A stretch of 64,000 nucleotides of DNA from Pseudomonas abietaniphila (GCF_900100795.1 NZ_FNCO01000008.1:62001-126000); one strand, 5' to 3'. Numbered from the stretch's first letter, positions 34,429 through 43,799 are shown. Translations and numbers: made by a program. The notes: generated from the sequence alone by a model not told the origin.

Positions 34429-35127
34429 ATGTTCACATTTCGCCGTTTGATCATCGCCGCCACCGCACTCGCTGTGCTGTCGGGCTGCGCATCGCAAAAT
34501 CCTTATGACAATCAGGGGCAGGCACAGAATTCCGGCGGCATCAGCAAAACCGCCAAATACGGTGGTCTGGGTGCGCTGGCCGGTGCCGTCGCCGGTGCCG
34601 CCATCGACCACAACAACCGTGGCAAGGGCGCGCTGATCGGCGCTGCCGTGGTGGGCGCGGCTTCGGCCGGTTACGGTTACTACGCTGACAAACAGGAAGC
34701 CGCGCTGCGTGCCAGCATGGCCAATACGGGCGTTGAAGTGCAGCGTCAGGGCGACACCATCAAGCTGGTGATGCCGGGCAACATTACCTTCGCTACCGAC
34801 TCGTCTGCCATCGCGAGCAGCTTCTATTCACCGCTGAACAACCTGACGGGCTCGCTGAAGCAGTACAACCAGAACGTGATCGAGATCGTCGGTTACACCG
34901 ACAGTACCGGCAGCCGTCAGCACAACATGGACCTGTCGCAACAGCGCGCACAAAGCGTGGCGACTTATCTGACCTCGCAGGGCGTCGATGCCTCACACCT
35001 GTCGGTGCGTGGTGCAGGTCCCGATTCGCCGATTGCCAGCAACGCCGACGTCAATGGCCGCGCCCAGAACCGTCGTGTAGAGGTCAACCTCAAGCCGATT
35101 CCGGGCCAGCAGTACCAGCAGCAGTAA
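34429..35127 (+). CDS. OmpA-family lipoprotein (YiaD-like)
   Basis: 232-residue lipoprotein. The lipobox is LAVLSGC (Cys20). A Gly/Ala-rich segment at about residues 40-80 (YGGLGALAGAVAGAAIDHNN) is the glycine-zipper seen in YiaD-type proteins. An OmpA-like peptidoglycan-binding domain follows at about 105-225 (ITFATDSSAI, VGYTDSTGS, LSQQRAQSVATYL, GRAQNRRVEV). It should anchor the outer membrane to peptidoglycan. AGGAG (34414-34418) supports the ATG at 34429. Ended by a strong terminator. Confidence 0.93.
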   Translation: MFTFRRLIIAATALAVLSGCASQNPYDNQGQAQNSGGISKTAKYGGLGALAGAVAGAAIDHNNRGKGALIGAAVVGAASAGYGYYADKQEAALRASMANTGVEVQRQGDTIKLVMPGNITFATDSSAIASSFYSPLNNLTGSLKQYNQNVIEIVGYTDSTGSRQHNMDLSQQRAQSVATYLTSQGVDASHLSVRGAGPDSPIASNADVNGRAQNRRVEVNLKPIPGQQYQQQ

Positions 35128-35146
35128 GTTGATCGAGTGACACACG

Positions 35147-35175
35147 AAAACCCCGGCCCGCGTGCCGGGGTTTTT
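35147..35175. terminator. Bidirectional rho-independent terminator
   Basis: AAAACCCCGGC pairs with GCCGGGGTTTTT. It serves the OmpA lipoprotein gene and the convergent acyltransferase gene. Confidence 0.92.
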
Positions 35176-35188
35176 CGTTTAGGCGCGC

Positions 35189-36088
35189 TCAGCCCGGGTA
35201 CTGCTCATGCATCTGCGTCAGCCGCGCATCTTTTTCTTCCCACAGGCGGTTGATCCACTGCTGGAATTCCAGGCGATACGCATCGTCCTGGTCATAACTC
35301 TTGCCGATGAACTGTGGCGGAATCTGCACTTCTTCGAAGTGCGCGACCACTTCACGCACCTTGCCGCACAGCAGGTCCCAGTAGCCCGGCTGGCCCGCTG
35401 GATAATGAATGGTCACGTTGACGATGGACTCCAGTTGCTCGCCCATGGCGTCCAGCACAAACGCGATGCCGCCGGCCTTGGGCTTCAACAGGTAGCGGAA
35501 GGGCGACTGCTGCTGGGCATGTTTGCCCTTGGTGAAGCGCGTGCCTTCGACGAAGTTGAAAATCCCCACCGGGTTGTTGCGAAACTTCGCACAGGTGCGG
35601 CGGGTGGTTTCCAGGTCCTTGCCTTTCTTTTCCGGGTGTTTGGCCAGATACGCCTTGGTGTAGCGCTTCATGAACGGGAAGCCCAACGCCCACCAGGCCA
35701 ACCCGATCACCGGCACCCAGATCAGTTCTTGCTTCAGGAAGAACTTTAGCGGACGAATGCGACGGTTGAGGACGTACTGGAGCACCATGATGTCGACCCA
35801 GCTCTGGTGATTGCTGGTGACCAGATACGAATGCTGATAATCCAGACCTTCCAGTCCGCTGATGTGCCAGCGGGTATGGCCGAGCAGGTTCATCCAGACA
35901 TTGTTGTTGCTGATCCAGGCTTCGTGAATGTGGCTCATGAGCCAGTCAGTGACCTTCTGTGCGGCGGGGAAGGGCAGGCACAGTTTGAAGATCGCAACGA
36001 TGAACAGCGGCGTGCAGCAGACAATCGTGTTGAGCGCCAACAGCAGCGAGGCGATGACGCCGCGCAAAGGGGCGGGCAAGAAATCCAT
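35189..36088 (-). CDS. YihG-like membrane acyltransferase
   Basis: 299-residue PlsC-superfamily enzyme. N-terminal hydrophobic anchor at about residues 8-38 (GVIASLLLALNTIVCCTPLF). The catalytic motif NHQSWVD (HX4D) is at about 93-99. The substrate motif FVEGTRFT is at about 178-185. Expected to acylate a lysophospholipid at the inner membrane. Lies downstream of pta on the same strand with an 84-base gap. Confidence 0.9.
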   Translation of the reverse strand: MDFLPAPLRGVIASLLLALNTIVCCTPLFIVAIFKLCLPFPAAQKVTDWLMSHIHEAWISNNNVWMNLLGHTRWHISGLEGLDYQHSYLVTSNHQSWVDIMVLQYVLNRRIRPLKFFLKQELIWVPVIGLAWWALGFPFMKRYTKAYLAKHPEKKGKDLETTRRTCAKFRNNPVGIFNFVEGTRFTKGKHAQQQSPFRYLLKPKAGGIAFVLDAMGEQLESIVNVTIHYPAGQPGYWDLLCGKVREVVAHFEEVQIPPQFIGKSYDQDDAYRLEFQQWINRLWEEKDARLTQMHEQYPG

Positions 36089-36172
36089 GAGGGATCGAAC
36101 TCCGAAGGTAAGACAGCCGCCGGTGGGTTCCCGGCGGCGTTATTGTGAGTGGACGATGTTGCAGACCGACAT

Positions 36173-38266
36173 TTATTGCGGCAGGGTCGCCGCCTGAATC
36201 GCAGTCAGCGCGATGGTGTACACGATGTCATCGACCTGAGCGCCACGCGGCAAGTCGTTCACCGGCTTGCGCAGACCTTGCAGCATCGGGCCAAGGCTCA
36301 CGCAGTCCGCACTGCGTTGCACCGCCTTGTACGTCGTGTTGCCGGTGTTCAGATCAGGGAACACGAACACATTGGCGCGACCCGCGACCGGGCTGTCCGG
36401 CGCGAGCTGACGAGCCACGTTCTCGTTGGCGGCGGCATCGTACTGCAGCGGACCGTCGATCAACAGGTTGCGTTGGGATTCCTGCGCCAGTTGCGTGGCT
36501 TCACGCACCTTTTCCACTTCCTCGCCACTGGCCGAATTACCGCTGGAGTAACTGATCATCGCCACCCGTGGCGACAAGCCAAATGCAACCGCTGAGTCTG
36601 CACTCTGCACGGCGATTTCGGCCAGTTCCTGGGCGGTCGGGTGCGGATTCATGATGCAGTCGCCGTACACCAGCACCTGCTCAGGAAACAGCATGAAGAA
36701 CACCGACGACACCAGTGTGCAACCTGGCGCGGTTTTGATCAGTTGCAGCGCCGGACGGATCGTATTGGCCGTGGAATGAATGACGCCGGACACCAGACCG
36801 TCGACTTCATCGAGCGCCAGCATCATGGTCCCGATCACCACAGGGTCTTCCAGCTGCTGCTCAGCCATGGGGGCGTTGAGGGCTTTGTTTTTGCGCAGAT
36901 CGACCATCGGCGCCACATAGCGCTCGCGAATCAGCTCGGGGTCGAGAATTTCAAGGCCCGGCGGCAGTTCGATGCCTTGGGCGCGGGCAACCGCTTGCAC
37001 GTCTTCCGGTTTGGCCAGCAGCACGCAACGCGCGATACCCCGAGCCTGGCAAATGGCCGCGGCTTGTACGGTCAGGGGCTCTGCGCCTTCCGGCAGCACA
37101 ATGCGCTTGTTCGCCGCTTGCGCGCGTTGAATCAGCTGATAGCGGAACACCGCCGGGGACAGTCGCATTTCGCGTGGTGTGCCGCAACGCTGGTGCAACC
37201 AGTTGGCGTCCAGGTGGCTGGCGACGAAGTCGGTAATGATTTCCGCCCGCTCGCGGTCGTCGATCGGGATTTCCTTGTTCAACTGATTCAGCTGGTTGGC
37301 TGTGTCGTAAGAGCCGGTGCTCACTGATAACACCGGCAGCCCCGCCTGCAGCGCGCCACGGCACAGGTCCATGATGCGCGGGTCGGGCAAGGTGTCGCTG
37401 GTCAGCAACAGGCCGGCCAGCGGCACGCCATTCAATGTTGCCAGACTGACCGCCAGGATGATGTCGTCCCGATCTCCTGGCGTCACCACGAGCACGCCCG
37501 GTTTGAGAAGCTGCAGCGTATTGAGCACCGTGCGCGCACAGATGATGATTTTGGACATGCGTCGCTGTTCGTAATCACCGGCGTTGATCACCTGAGCGCC
37601 GAGCAAATCCGCCACGTCACGGGTGCGGGGAGCGTTCAGGTCGGCCTGGAACGGAATACAGCCCAGCAAGCGGAAATCACCGCTGCGCAACAGCGGCGAA
37701 TGCTCTTTCAGTCGCGCCGAGAAGACTTCCATGCTTTCGTCGGTGCGCACCTTGTTGAGGATCACGCCTAGCACTTTGGGGTCTTTCGGGCCGCCGAACA
37801 TCTGCGCCTGCAACTCGACACGCCCGGACAGTTCGGTCAGCACCTCGTTTTCAGGCGCCGACACCAGAATCACGTCCGCATCCAGCGCCTTGGCCATGTG
37901 CAGGTTGACCCGCGCTGCGTAACTGGCGCTGCGGGTCGGCACCATGCCTTCGACGATCAGCACGTCGCGACCGACGCAGGCCTCCTGATACAGGTTGATG
38001 ATTTCTTCCAGCAGCTCATCGAGCTGGCCTTCGCCAAGCATGCGTTCGACATGGGCCAGGCCAAGCGGCTTTGGCGGTTTGAGGCCGTGGGTCCGGGCGA
38101 CCAGTTCGGTCGAGCGCTCGGGACCCAGATCGCCTGGATGGGGCTGGGCGATGGGTTTGAAAAAACCGACTTTGAGTCCGGCGCGCTCCAGGGTACGTAC
38201 AAGCCCGAGGCTGATGGACGTCAAACCCACACCGAAGTCTGTGGGCGCGATAAAGAAAGTCTGCAT
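36173..38266 (-). CDS. pta: Phosphate acetyltransferase (long form)
   Basis: 697-residue enzyme converting acetyl-CoA and phosphate to acetyl phosphate and CoA. It has the long-form layout: N-terminal P-loop-like/AAA_26 domain (MQTFFIAPTDFGVGLTSISL), a central DRTGG domain (about 210-320), and a C-terminal PTA_PTB catalytic domain from about residue 370 (RIVLPEGAEPLTVQAA, GVIHSTANTIRPALQLI, SYSSGNSASG, DLNTGNTTYKAVQR). The start at 38266 gives family length; the 39 codons upstream in the same frame lack coding character. No acetate kinase gene is adjacent; a DUF3565 gene precedes it instead. Confidence 0.95.
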   Translation of the reverse strand: MQTFFIAPTDFGVGLTSISLGLVRTLERAGLKVGFFKPIAQPHPGDLGPERSTELVARTHGLKPPKPLGLAHVERMLGEGQLDELLEEIINLYQEACVGRDVLIVEGMVPTRSASYAARVNLHMAKALDADVILVSAPENEVLTELSGRVELQAQMFGGPKDPKVLGVILNKVRTDESMEVFSARLKEHSPLLRSGDFRLLGCIPFQADLNAPRTRDVADLLGAQVINAGDYEQRRMSKIIICARTVLNTLQLLKPGVLVVTPGDRDDIILAVSLATLNGVPLAGLLLTSDTLPDPRIMDLCRGALQAGLPVLSVSTGSYDTANQLNQLNKEIPIDDRERAEIITDFVASHLDANWLHQRCGTPREMRLSPAVFRYQLIQRAQAANKRIVLPEGAEPLTVQAAAICQARGIARCVLLAKPEDVQAVARAQGIELPPGLEILDPELIRERYVAPMVDLRKNKALNAPMAEQQLEDPVVIGTMMLALDEVDGLVSGVIHSTANTIRPALQLIKTAPGCTLVSSVFFMLFPEQVLVYGDCIMNPHPTAQELAEIAVQSADSAVAFGLSPRVAMISYSSGNSASGEEVEKVREATQLAQESQRNLLIDGPLQYDAAANENVARQLAPDSPVAGRANVFVFPDLNTGNTTYKAVQRSADCVSLGPMLQGLRKPVNDLPRGAQVDDIVYTIALTAIQAATLPQ

Positions 38267-38342
38267 GCGGGCTTCTCGAAAATGAGCAGTGCAAAGGCCG
38301 TGATGGACCGGATAAAACAGGACGCTGTTCAGTCGCAGCGTC

Positions 38343-38582
38343 TCAACGGGGCACAAGGTTATCGTTATCTGCCGCCTGCGCACACCAGCCGCAACGAAAG
38401 GACTGACCTATTTTTTCCTGACGCGTGCCGGCATCCAGCACCCAGGGCCGTGACTGCCACGGGGGCTGATGGCGCAGGTGCTGGGTGTGGCCGCAGGACA
38501 GCTCGGCAATCCAGTGACCGTCTTCGTCCTGGCGAAAGCCGATAATCGTGGTGTCGCTTCCAGGCAAAGTGGGGTCGTGCAA
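38343..38582 (-). CDS. DUF3565 domain protein (79 aa)
   Basis: Small protein with DUF3565 features: GFRQDEDGHWIAELSCGHTQHLRHQPPW and a C-terminal CGWC. Cys and His spacing (CGHxQH ... CGWC) suggests a small zinc site. 76 bases upstream of pta on the same strand, so probably co-transcribed. Function unknown. Confidence 0.85.
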   Translation of the reverse strand: MHDPTLPGSDTTIIGFRQDEDGHWIAELSCGHTQHLRHQPPWQSRPWVLDAGTRQEKIGQSFRCGWCAQAADNDNLVPR

Positions 38583-38674
38583 TCGGGGCCGTCCGTCTGA
38601 GTTGCGTTCGCTTTCGCGCGAGTGCTTGGTTAGACTTGTTCGCTCATATCTCTATTTGCAAAAGGTCTCGCCCC

Positions 38675-39160
38675 ATGCCGATCGCCGCCAACAAGGCTGT
38701 CTCCATTGACTATACCCTGACCAATGACGCTGGTGAGGTCATCGACAGTTCTGCCGGCGGCGCGCCGCTGGTTTACCTGCAAGGCGCAGGTAACATCATT
38801 CCGGGTCTGGAAAAGGCACTGGAAGGCAAGGACATCGGCGACGAACTGAAAGTCTCCATCGAGCCTGAAGACGCCTACGGCGAATACTCGGCCGAACTGG
38901 TCAGCACCCTGAATCGCAGCATGTTCGAAGGTGTCGACGAACTGGAAGTCGGCATGCAGTTCCACGCTTCCGCCCCCGATGGCCAGATGCAGATCGTCAC
39001 CATTCGTGATCTGGACGGCGACGACGTGACTGTCGACGGCAACCACCCTCTGGCCGGTCAGCGCCTGAATTTCCAGGTCAAGATCGTTGCCATCCGTGAT
39101 GCCAGCGAAGAAGAAATGGCCCACGGCCACGTGCATGGCGAAGGTGGCCATCACCACTGA
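38675..39160 (+). CDS. slyD: FKBP-type peptidyl-prolyl isomerase SlyD
   Basis: 161-residue cytoplasmic cis-trans prolyl isomerase and chaperone. FKBP core at about residues 5-68 and 130-150 interrupted by the insert-in-flap domain (about 70-128). Typical motifs are DYTLTNDAGEVIDSS, PLVYLQGAGNIIPGLEKAL and EPEDAYGEY. The C-terminus AHGHVHGEGGHHH is a short His-rich metal-binding tail, simpler than in E. coli SlyD; nickel binding is plausible. ATG 38675 is the normal family start. Confidence 0.95.
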   Translation: MPIAANKAVSIDYTLTNDAGEVIDSSAGGAPLVYLQGAGNIIPGLEKALEGKDIGDELKVSIEPEDAYGEYSAELVSTLNRSMFEGVDELEVGMQFHASAPDGQMQIVTIRDLDGDDVTVDGNHPLAGQRLNFQVKIVAIRDASEEEMAHGHVHGEGGHHH

Positions 39161-39293
39161 TTTGTCCTGCTAAGCTCAATTAGCTGGCCAGGCGTCCTCG
39201 CGGGCTTTGCGAAAAACAGTTTGTTTTCGCGGCCTGACAGGGCGCCTTTTTCGGCCAAAGCTTTTTTCTGTATGGTGAGTAGGGGAGTTCGTC

Positions 39294-39776
39294 ATGAGTA
39301 TATTTCACGACCTGAAATTAAAAGCTCTGGATGGCCAGGAACTGCCTCTCGCGCCGCTCAAAGGCAAAGTGGTCCTGGTGGTCAATGTGGCGTCCAAATG
39401 CGGCCTGACGCCTCAATACGCCGCGCTTGAAAACCTGTATCAGAAGTACAAGGACAGAGGTTTCAGTGTCCTGGGCCTGCCCTGCAATCAGTTTGCCGGA
39501 CAAGAACCTGGCACTCAGGATGAGATCCAGGCGTTCTGTTCGCTGAACTACGGCGTCACCTTCCCGCTGGGCGACAAGCTCGACGTGAACGGCCCTCATC
39601 GCCACAGGCTGTACCAGATGCTGGCGGGTGAAGGCGCGGAATTTCCGGGCGACATCACCTGGAACTTCGAAAAATTCCTCGTGGGTCAGGACGGTCGCGT
39701 TCTGGCGCGCTTTTCGCCACGCACCACGCCGGATGATCCTGCGGTGATTCAAGCGATTGAAAAAGCGCTTCACTGA
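39294..39776 (+). CDS. Glutathione peroxidase family protein (BtuE-like)
   Basis: 160-residue thiol peroxidase that reduces hydroperoxides, in bacteria usually with thioredoxin as donor. The peroxidatic Cys is in NVASKCGLT (Cys36). The Gln of LPCNQFAGQEPG (about residues 63-74) and the Trp/Asn of ITWNFEKFLV (about 123-132) complete the tetrad. Follows slyD on the same strand. Confidence 0.95.
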   Translation: MSIFHDLKLKALDGQELPLAPLKGKVVLVVNVASKCGLTPQYAALENLYQKYKDRGFSVLGLPCNQFAGQEPGTQDEIQAFCSLNYGVTFPLGDKLDVNGPHRHRLYQMLAGEGAEFPGDITWNFEKFLVGQDGRVLARFSPRTTPDDPAVIQAIEKALH

Positions 39777-39827
39777 AGCCGCCCTTCGTTGCAGCCGTCT
39801 ACGACGCTCTCACGTAATCCTGAATTT

Positions 39828-39919
39828 CCTGTGGGAGCGCGATTCATTCGCGATCAGTGGCGCATCGGCAAGACCTTGTCAGCCGTACCGACGCCCCACG
39901 CATGAATTCGCTTCCACAT
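39828..39919. repeat. REP-type inverted pair, imperfect
   Basis: GTGGGAGCGCGATTCATTCGC at 39831-39851 faces ATGAATTCGCTTCCACAT around 39902-39919. It lies in the 290-base gap between the peroxidase and the Old Yellow Enzyme gene, where I see no gene. Confidence 0.7.
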
Positions 39920-40067
39920 CTGATTTGCGTGGCAGCATTGTCTGGGACCCATCTATCCACCCCTGCTTTTAAGCCTTAATCACTCCAATCAATAGTGCTT
40001 CGCATCGACGTGCGCTCAGCTCATTCTGTATGACCTTCATAATATTTCCGATGCCGAGGACGCTTGC

Positions 40068-41171
40068 ATGCCAGTCAAAGCCTTGTTCAAACCCTTCCAC
40101 ATGGGCAGCCTGGAATTACCGACGCGCGTTGTGATGGCGCCGATGACCCGTTCGTTCTCGCCCGGTGGCGTGCCGAATGCCAAAGTCATCGAGTACTACC
40201 GTCGCCGTGCCGCTGCCGGCGTCGGCCTGATCATCACCGAAGGCACCACCGTCGGGCACAAGGCGTCGAACGGTTATCCGAACGTCCCCCAGTTTTTCGG
40301 CGAAGCTGCGCTTGCTGGCTGGAAAAAAGTGGTTGAAGCGGTCCATGCCGAAGGCGGGAAGATCGTCCCCCAGTTGTGGCACGTGGGTGCCGTGCGTCGT
40401 CTTGGCACCGAGCCAGATGGCACGGTCCCCGCGTACGGGCCGACTGAAAAGCTGAAGGACGGCAACGTTGTCGTGCACGGCATGAGCAAGCAGGACATCG
40501 ATGATGTCATCGCAGCGTTTGCCCAAGCGGCAAAAGACGCCAAGGACATCGGCATGGACGGCGTGGAAATTCACGGTGCCCATGGCTATATCGTCGATCA
40601 GTTTTTCTGGGAGGGCACCAACCAGCGCACCGACGAGTACGGCGGTGATCTGGCCCAGCGGTCGCGTTTCGCCATTGAGCTGATCAAGGCCGTGCGCGCA
40701 GCGGTCGGCCCCGATTACCCGATCATCTTCCGCTTCTCGCAGTGGAAACAGCAGGACTACACCGCACGTCTGGTGCAAACGCCGGACGAGCTGGCTGCCT
40801 TCCTTAAACCGCTTTCCGACGCTGGCGTGGACATTTTCCACTGCTCGACGCGCCGTTTCTGGGAGCCGGAGTTTGAAGGCTCCGACCTCAACCTGGCAGG
40901 CTGGACGCGCAAGCTCACCGGCAAACCGACGATCACTGTCGGCAGCGTCGGCCTGGATGGCGAGTTCCTGCAGTTCATGGTCAACACCGACAAAGTCGCG
41001 CAACCGGCGAGCCTCGAAAACCTGCTCAAGCGTCTGGGTGATGACGAGTTCGATCTGGTGGCGGTCGGCCGCGCGCTGCTGGTCGATCCGGATTGGGCCG
41101 TGAAAGTGCGTGATGGTCGCGAAGAAGACATCCTGCCGTTCAGCCGCGATGCGTTGGGTAAGCTGGAGTAA
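40068..41171 (+). CDS. Old Yellow Enzyme family NADH:flavin oxidoreductase
   Basis: 367-residue FMN-dependent ene-reductase of XenB/NemA type, reducing activated C=C bonds, nitro compounds or N-ethylmaleimide. FMN-binding start TRVVMAPMTRSF (about residues 18-29). The substrate His pair is in IHGAHGYIVDQF (HxxH, about 166-177). EGTNQRTDEYGG follows, and the phosphate site is in VAVGRALLVDPDW near the C-terminus. Physiological substrate unknown; oxidative or electrophile stress is a common context. Single gene. Confidence 0.93.
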   Translation: MPVKALFKPFHMGSLELPTRVVMAPMTRSFSPGGVPNAKVIEYYRRRAAAGVGLIITEGTTVGHKASNGYPNVPQFFGEAALAGWKKVVEAVHAEGGKIVPQLWHVGAVRRLGTEPDGTVPAYGPTEKLKDGNVVVHGMSKQDIDDVIAAFAQAAKDAKDIGMDGVEIHGAHGYIVDQFFWEGTNQRTDEYGGDLAQRSRFAIELIKAVRAAVGPDYPIIFRFSQWKQQDYTARLVQTPDELAAFLKPLSDAGVDIFHCSTRRFWEPEFEGSDLNLAGWTRKLTGKPTITVGSVGLDGEFLQFMVNTDKVAQPASLENLLKRLGDDEFDLVAVGRALLVDPDWAVKVRDGREEDILPFSRDALGKLE

Positions 41172-41283
41172 CCCGACGTTTTCTTTTCGGAGAAGCCTGG
41201 CCGCCGCTTGCTGAATAATCCCGCTGGCCTGGCAGAATGAATACCCTGTGGGAGTGAGCAAACTCACCCCCACAGGTGCGATG

Positions 41284-42450
41284 TCACACCCCTAATACCA
41301 CTCCGTCGCCCGTCTCGCTGGCAGCGCGCAAATAGCTCTCGAACGATTCGATGATCCCGGCCCAACCCTGACGGCTGGCGTGTTGCCGGGCGTTCAAACG
41401 AACGCGCCGCAGGTTCTCGTCGTCTTCGAGCATCCAGCGCGCAGCATCGATAAAGCCTTCTTCATCGCCGGACATCGCGACGGCGCCGTTGTGCCCGTGC
41501 CGAATATGCTGGGCCGCTGCGGCTTCGTCGTAGGCGACGACACCCAGCCCGGACGCCAAGGCCTCCAGGACCACGTTGCCGAATGTCTCGGTCATGCTCG
41601 GAAACAAAAACAGATCGCCCGATGCGTAATGGGTCGCCAAGGCCTCGCCGCGTTGTGTGCCACAGAAGATGGCGTCAGGCAGTTGCTCCTGCAGGGTGGC
41701 GCGCACCGGGCCGTCGCCGACGATCACCAGCCTGAGTCTTTTCTCGGGGTAGGCGCTCGCCAAGCTGTCGAACGTAGCCTTGAGCACACCGAGGTTTTTC
41801 TCCGGCGCCAGACGCCCCACGTGCAGCACCGCCGTGTCGCCAGGCTCCAGGCCCCAGCTTTCGCGCAGGAACGCTGACCGCCTGGATGGGTGAAACAACT
41901 GACAGTCCACCCCGCGGGACAACAACGCCAGGCGCTCGAAGCCGCGCCGTTCCAGCTCGGTTTTCTGGCTGACACTGGGCACCAGCGTGGCATTCGAGCG
42001 GTTGTGGAACCAGCGCAGGTAGGAGGTCAAGAGGCGGGTGATAAACCCCAGCCCGTATTGGCGTGTGTATTGCTGAAAATTCGTGTGGAAGCCGCTGACG
42101 ATCGCAATGCGAAGCCGTCGCGCCGCACGCAACGCCGAAAGCCCCAACGGCCCTTCGGTGGCGATGTACAGCACATCCGGACGACTGCGCTGCCAGCGAC
42201 GCAGCAGCTTGTGCATCGACGACTGACCCCACTGCAACCCCGGATACCCCGGAATAGGCCAGCCGCGACACAGCATCAAATCATCCCCGTTCCCGCGCGA
42301 TTCGTCGTCGTTCTGCCGCGGCCGAATCACCTCCACCCGATGCCCGCGCAGCCGTAATCCGTCGCACAACCTGCTCAGCGTATTGGCAACGCCGTTGATC
42401 TCGGGTGCGTAGGTTTCGGTAATCAGGGTGATGTGCAGGGATTTACTCAT
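41284..42450 (-). CDS. GT4-family glycosyltransferase (mannosyltransferase-like)
   Basis: 388-residue GT-B glycosyltransferase. N-terminal acceptor domain begins ITLITETYAPEINGVANTLS (about residues 7-26). The nucleotide-sugar domain contains HVGRLAPEKNLGVLK (about 206-220) and the donor motif PSMTETFGNVVLEALASGLG (about 290-309) with its E-x7-E. It resembles MgtA/GDP-mannose-dependent alpha-mannosyltransferases that glycosylate membrane lipids. The start at 42450 (MSKSLHITLITETY) is the family-like one; an upstream extension of 38 codons is not credible. Confidence 0.9.
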   Translation of the reverse strand: MSKSLHITLITETYAPEINGVANTLSRLCDGLRLRGHRVEVIRPRQNDDESRGNGDDLMLCRGWPIPGYPGLQWGQSSMHKLLRRWQRSRPDVLYIATEGPLGLSALRAARRLRIAIVSGFHTNFQQYTRQYGLGFITRLLTSYLRWFHNRSNATLVPSVSQKTELERRGFERLALLSRGVDCQLFHPSRRSAFLRESWGLEPGDTAVLHVGRLAPEKNLGVLKATFDSLASAYPEKRLRLVIVGDGPVRATLQEQLPDAIFCGTQRGEALATHYASGDLFLFPSMTETFGNVVLEALASGLGVVAYDEAAAAQHIRHGHNGAVAMSGDEEGFIDAARWMLEDDENLRRVRLNARQHASRQGWAGIIESFESYLRAASETGDGVVLGV

Positions 42451-42560
42451 GACACCCAGTTTCAGAGGCCGGCGTTGCGCTTGTATGGCGGTTGAGTGAT
42501 GGATTTGTGACTGTTGAACAATGGCTGTGAGTATCTGCTGCAAAGGGCGCGAGGTGGGCC

Positions 42561-42866
42561 TCATCCCCCAGCGACAAATGGCACGAGCCGTGAGCTTCCG
42601 ACCTTCTCTAGCGCGGCCGAGGCGGGCACATAACCAGTCTGAACCGGATTCAGGCTGACGAGATCGAGGTGAGAGCGGGGCTTCACGAGTCTCGACAGTG
42701 TGCCGGGCTCGCTCGGGAGCGTTTTTGACGTGGCTGTTTCAACGGCCTCGGCGAGCGCTTGCATGAACTGGGGAGCGTTGGGTTCTGGCTTGGGCTTCTG
42801 GGTCAGCAAGGCCGAGGCCGGCAGAGGGAGCTTGGCGGAGGTGGCGTTTATACGGTTCGTTTCCAT
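42561..42866 (-). CDS. Hypothetical protein (101 aa), Pro/Ser/Ala-rich
   Basis: Starts METNRINATSAKLPLPASALL, with AGGAG (reverse of 42877-42881) as ribosome-binding site. Low-complexity, Pro/Ser/Lys-rich first half (KPKPEPNAPQ) and no Cys. It has no signal peptide or membrane helix and no recognised domain. It lies between the glycosyltransferase and cysZ genes on the same strand, past the cysZ terminator. A secreted substrate or a lineage-specific orphan are both possible. Confidence 0.5.
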   Translation of the reverse strand: METNRINATSAKLPLPASALLTQKPKPEPNAPQFMQALAEAVETATSKTLPSEPGTLSRLVKPRSHLDLVSLNPVQTGYVPASAALEKVGSSRLVPFVAGG

Positions 42867-43007
42867 GGTGATAACACTCCTGATGTCGAGCGCGGTGCCG
42901 CGCTTGAAGAGGGAGGTCCATGATTGAACAGGTGGTGCGTGCGACGTAGGGAAGAGTTGAGTAGGAAACGTCCTGATTTTGTTGTTGGTACGCTGGCAGT
43001 CGCCCAA

Positions 43008-43034
43008 TAAAAAGGCCTCAAACGAGGCCTTTTC
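43008..43034 (-). terminator. Rho-independent terminator of cysZ
   Basis: AAAAAGGCCTC pairs with GAGGCCTTTT around AAAC, 10 bases after the cysZ stop. The minus strand gives stem then T run. Confidence 0.88.
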
Positions 43035-43043
43035 CATATTCGC

Positions 43044-43799
43044 TTACCGAACCCGCTCCACCTGCGTCTCCGCCCCACGCTCGCGCACCCAGAACAAAGT
43101 CGCCCCGGCCACCGCGGCGGGCATCATCAGGATGTTGACCACCGGGATCAGCAGCACCAGGTACACGATCCCGCCGAAGCTCATGCTCTGCCAGCGTTTG
43201 GCGCGTAGCCAGGCGAGCATGTCCTGCCAGCTCATCTTGTGGTTGTCGGCCGGGTAGTCGATGTACTGAATCGCCATCATCCAGACGCCGAACAGCAGCC
43301 AGAGCGGCGCGGCGATGATGTTGACCACGGGTATCCAGGACAGGATGAACAGGCCGATGGCGCGCGGCAGGAAGTAGCCGAGTTTGCGCATTTCGCGGCT
43401 CAGGGTGCGCGGGACCATTTCGATCAGTTCGCCCCAGCTGAACGCCGGAAAGTCATCGTTGCCCCGCAGCACGACTTCGACCTTTTCCGAAAGAAAGCCG
43501 TTGAACGGTGCGGCGATGATGTTGGCGATCATGGTGAAGGTGAAAAACACCATCAGCACCACAAGCACCACGAACAGAGGCCAGAGAATGTAATTAAGGA
43601 AGCTCAGCCAACTGGGCAGCGTGGGCATGAACGAATCGACCCACATACTGAACTCGTGGCCCGCGAAATAAATCAGGGCGCTGAACAGCACCAGATTGAT
43701 GGTCAGGGGTAGAAGTACGAACAAACGCAGGCCGGGACTGAGGACCAGTTTCAGGCCTTCGCGCAGGTATTGCGGGCCGGACAGGGCGGGTGCGGGCAT
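43044..43799 (-). CDS. cysZ: Sulfate transporter CysZ
   Basis: 251-residue inner-membrane protein that brings sulfate in for cysteine synthesis. Four main hydrophobic regions: about residues 25-50, 65-105, 140-175 and 205-230. Family features are LREGLKLVLSPGLRLFVLLP near the N-terminus and NIIAAPFNGFLSEKVE in the middle. GGAGG five bases before the ATG at 43799 makes this start better than the ATG at 43811, which overlaps that same site. Confidence 0.93.
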   Translation of the reverse strand: MPAPALSGPQYLREGLKLVLSPGLRLFVLLPLTINLVLFSALIYFAGHEFSMWVDSFMPTLPSWLSFLNYILWPLFVVLVVLMVFFTFTMIANIIAAPFNGFLSEKVEVVLRGNDDFPAFSWGELIEMVPRTLSREMRKLGYFLPRAIGLFILSWIPVVNIIAAPLWLLFGVWMMAIQYIDYPADNHKMSWQDMLAWLRAKRWQSMSFGGIVYLVLLIPVVNILMMPAAVAGATLFWVRERGAETQVERVR

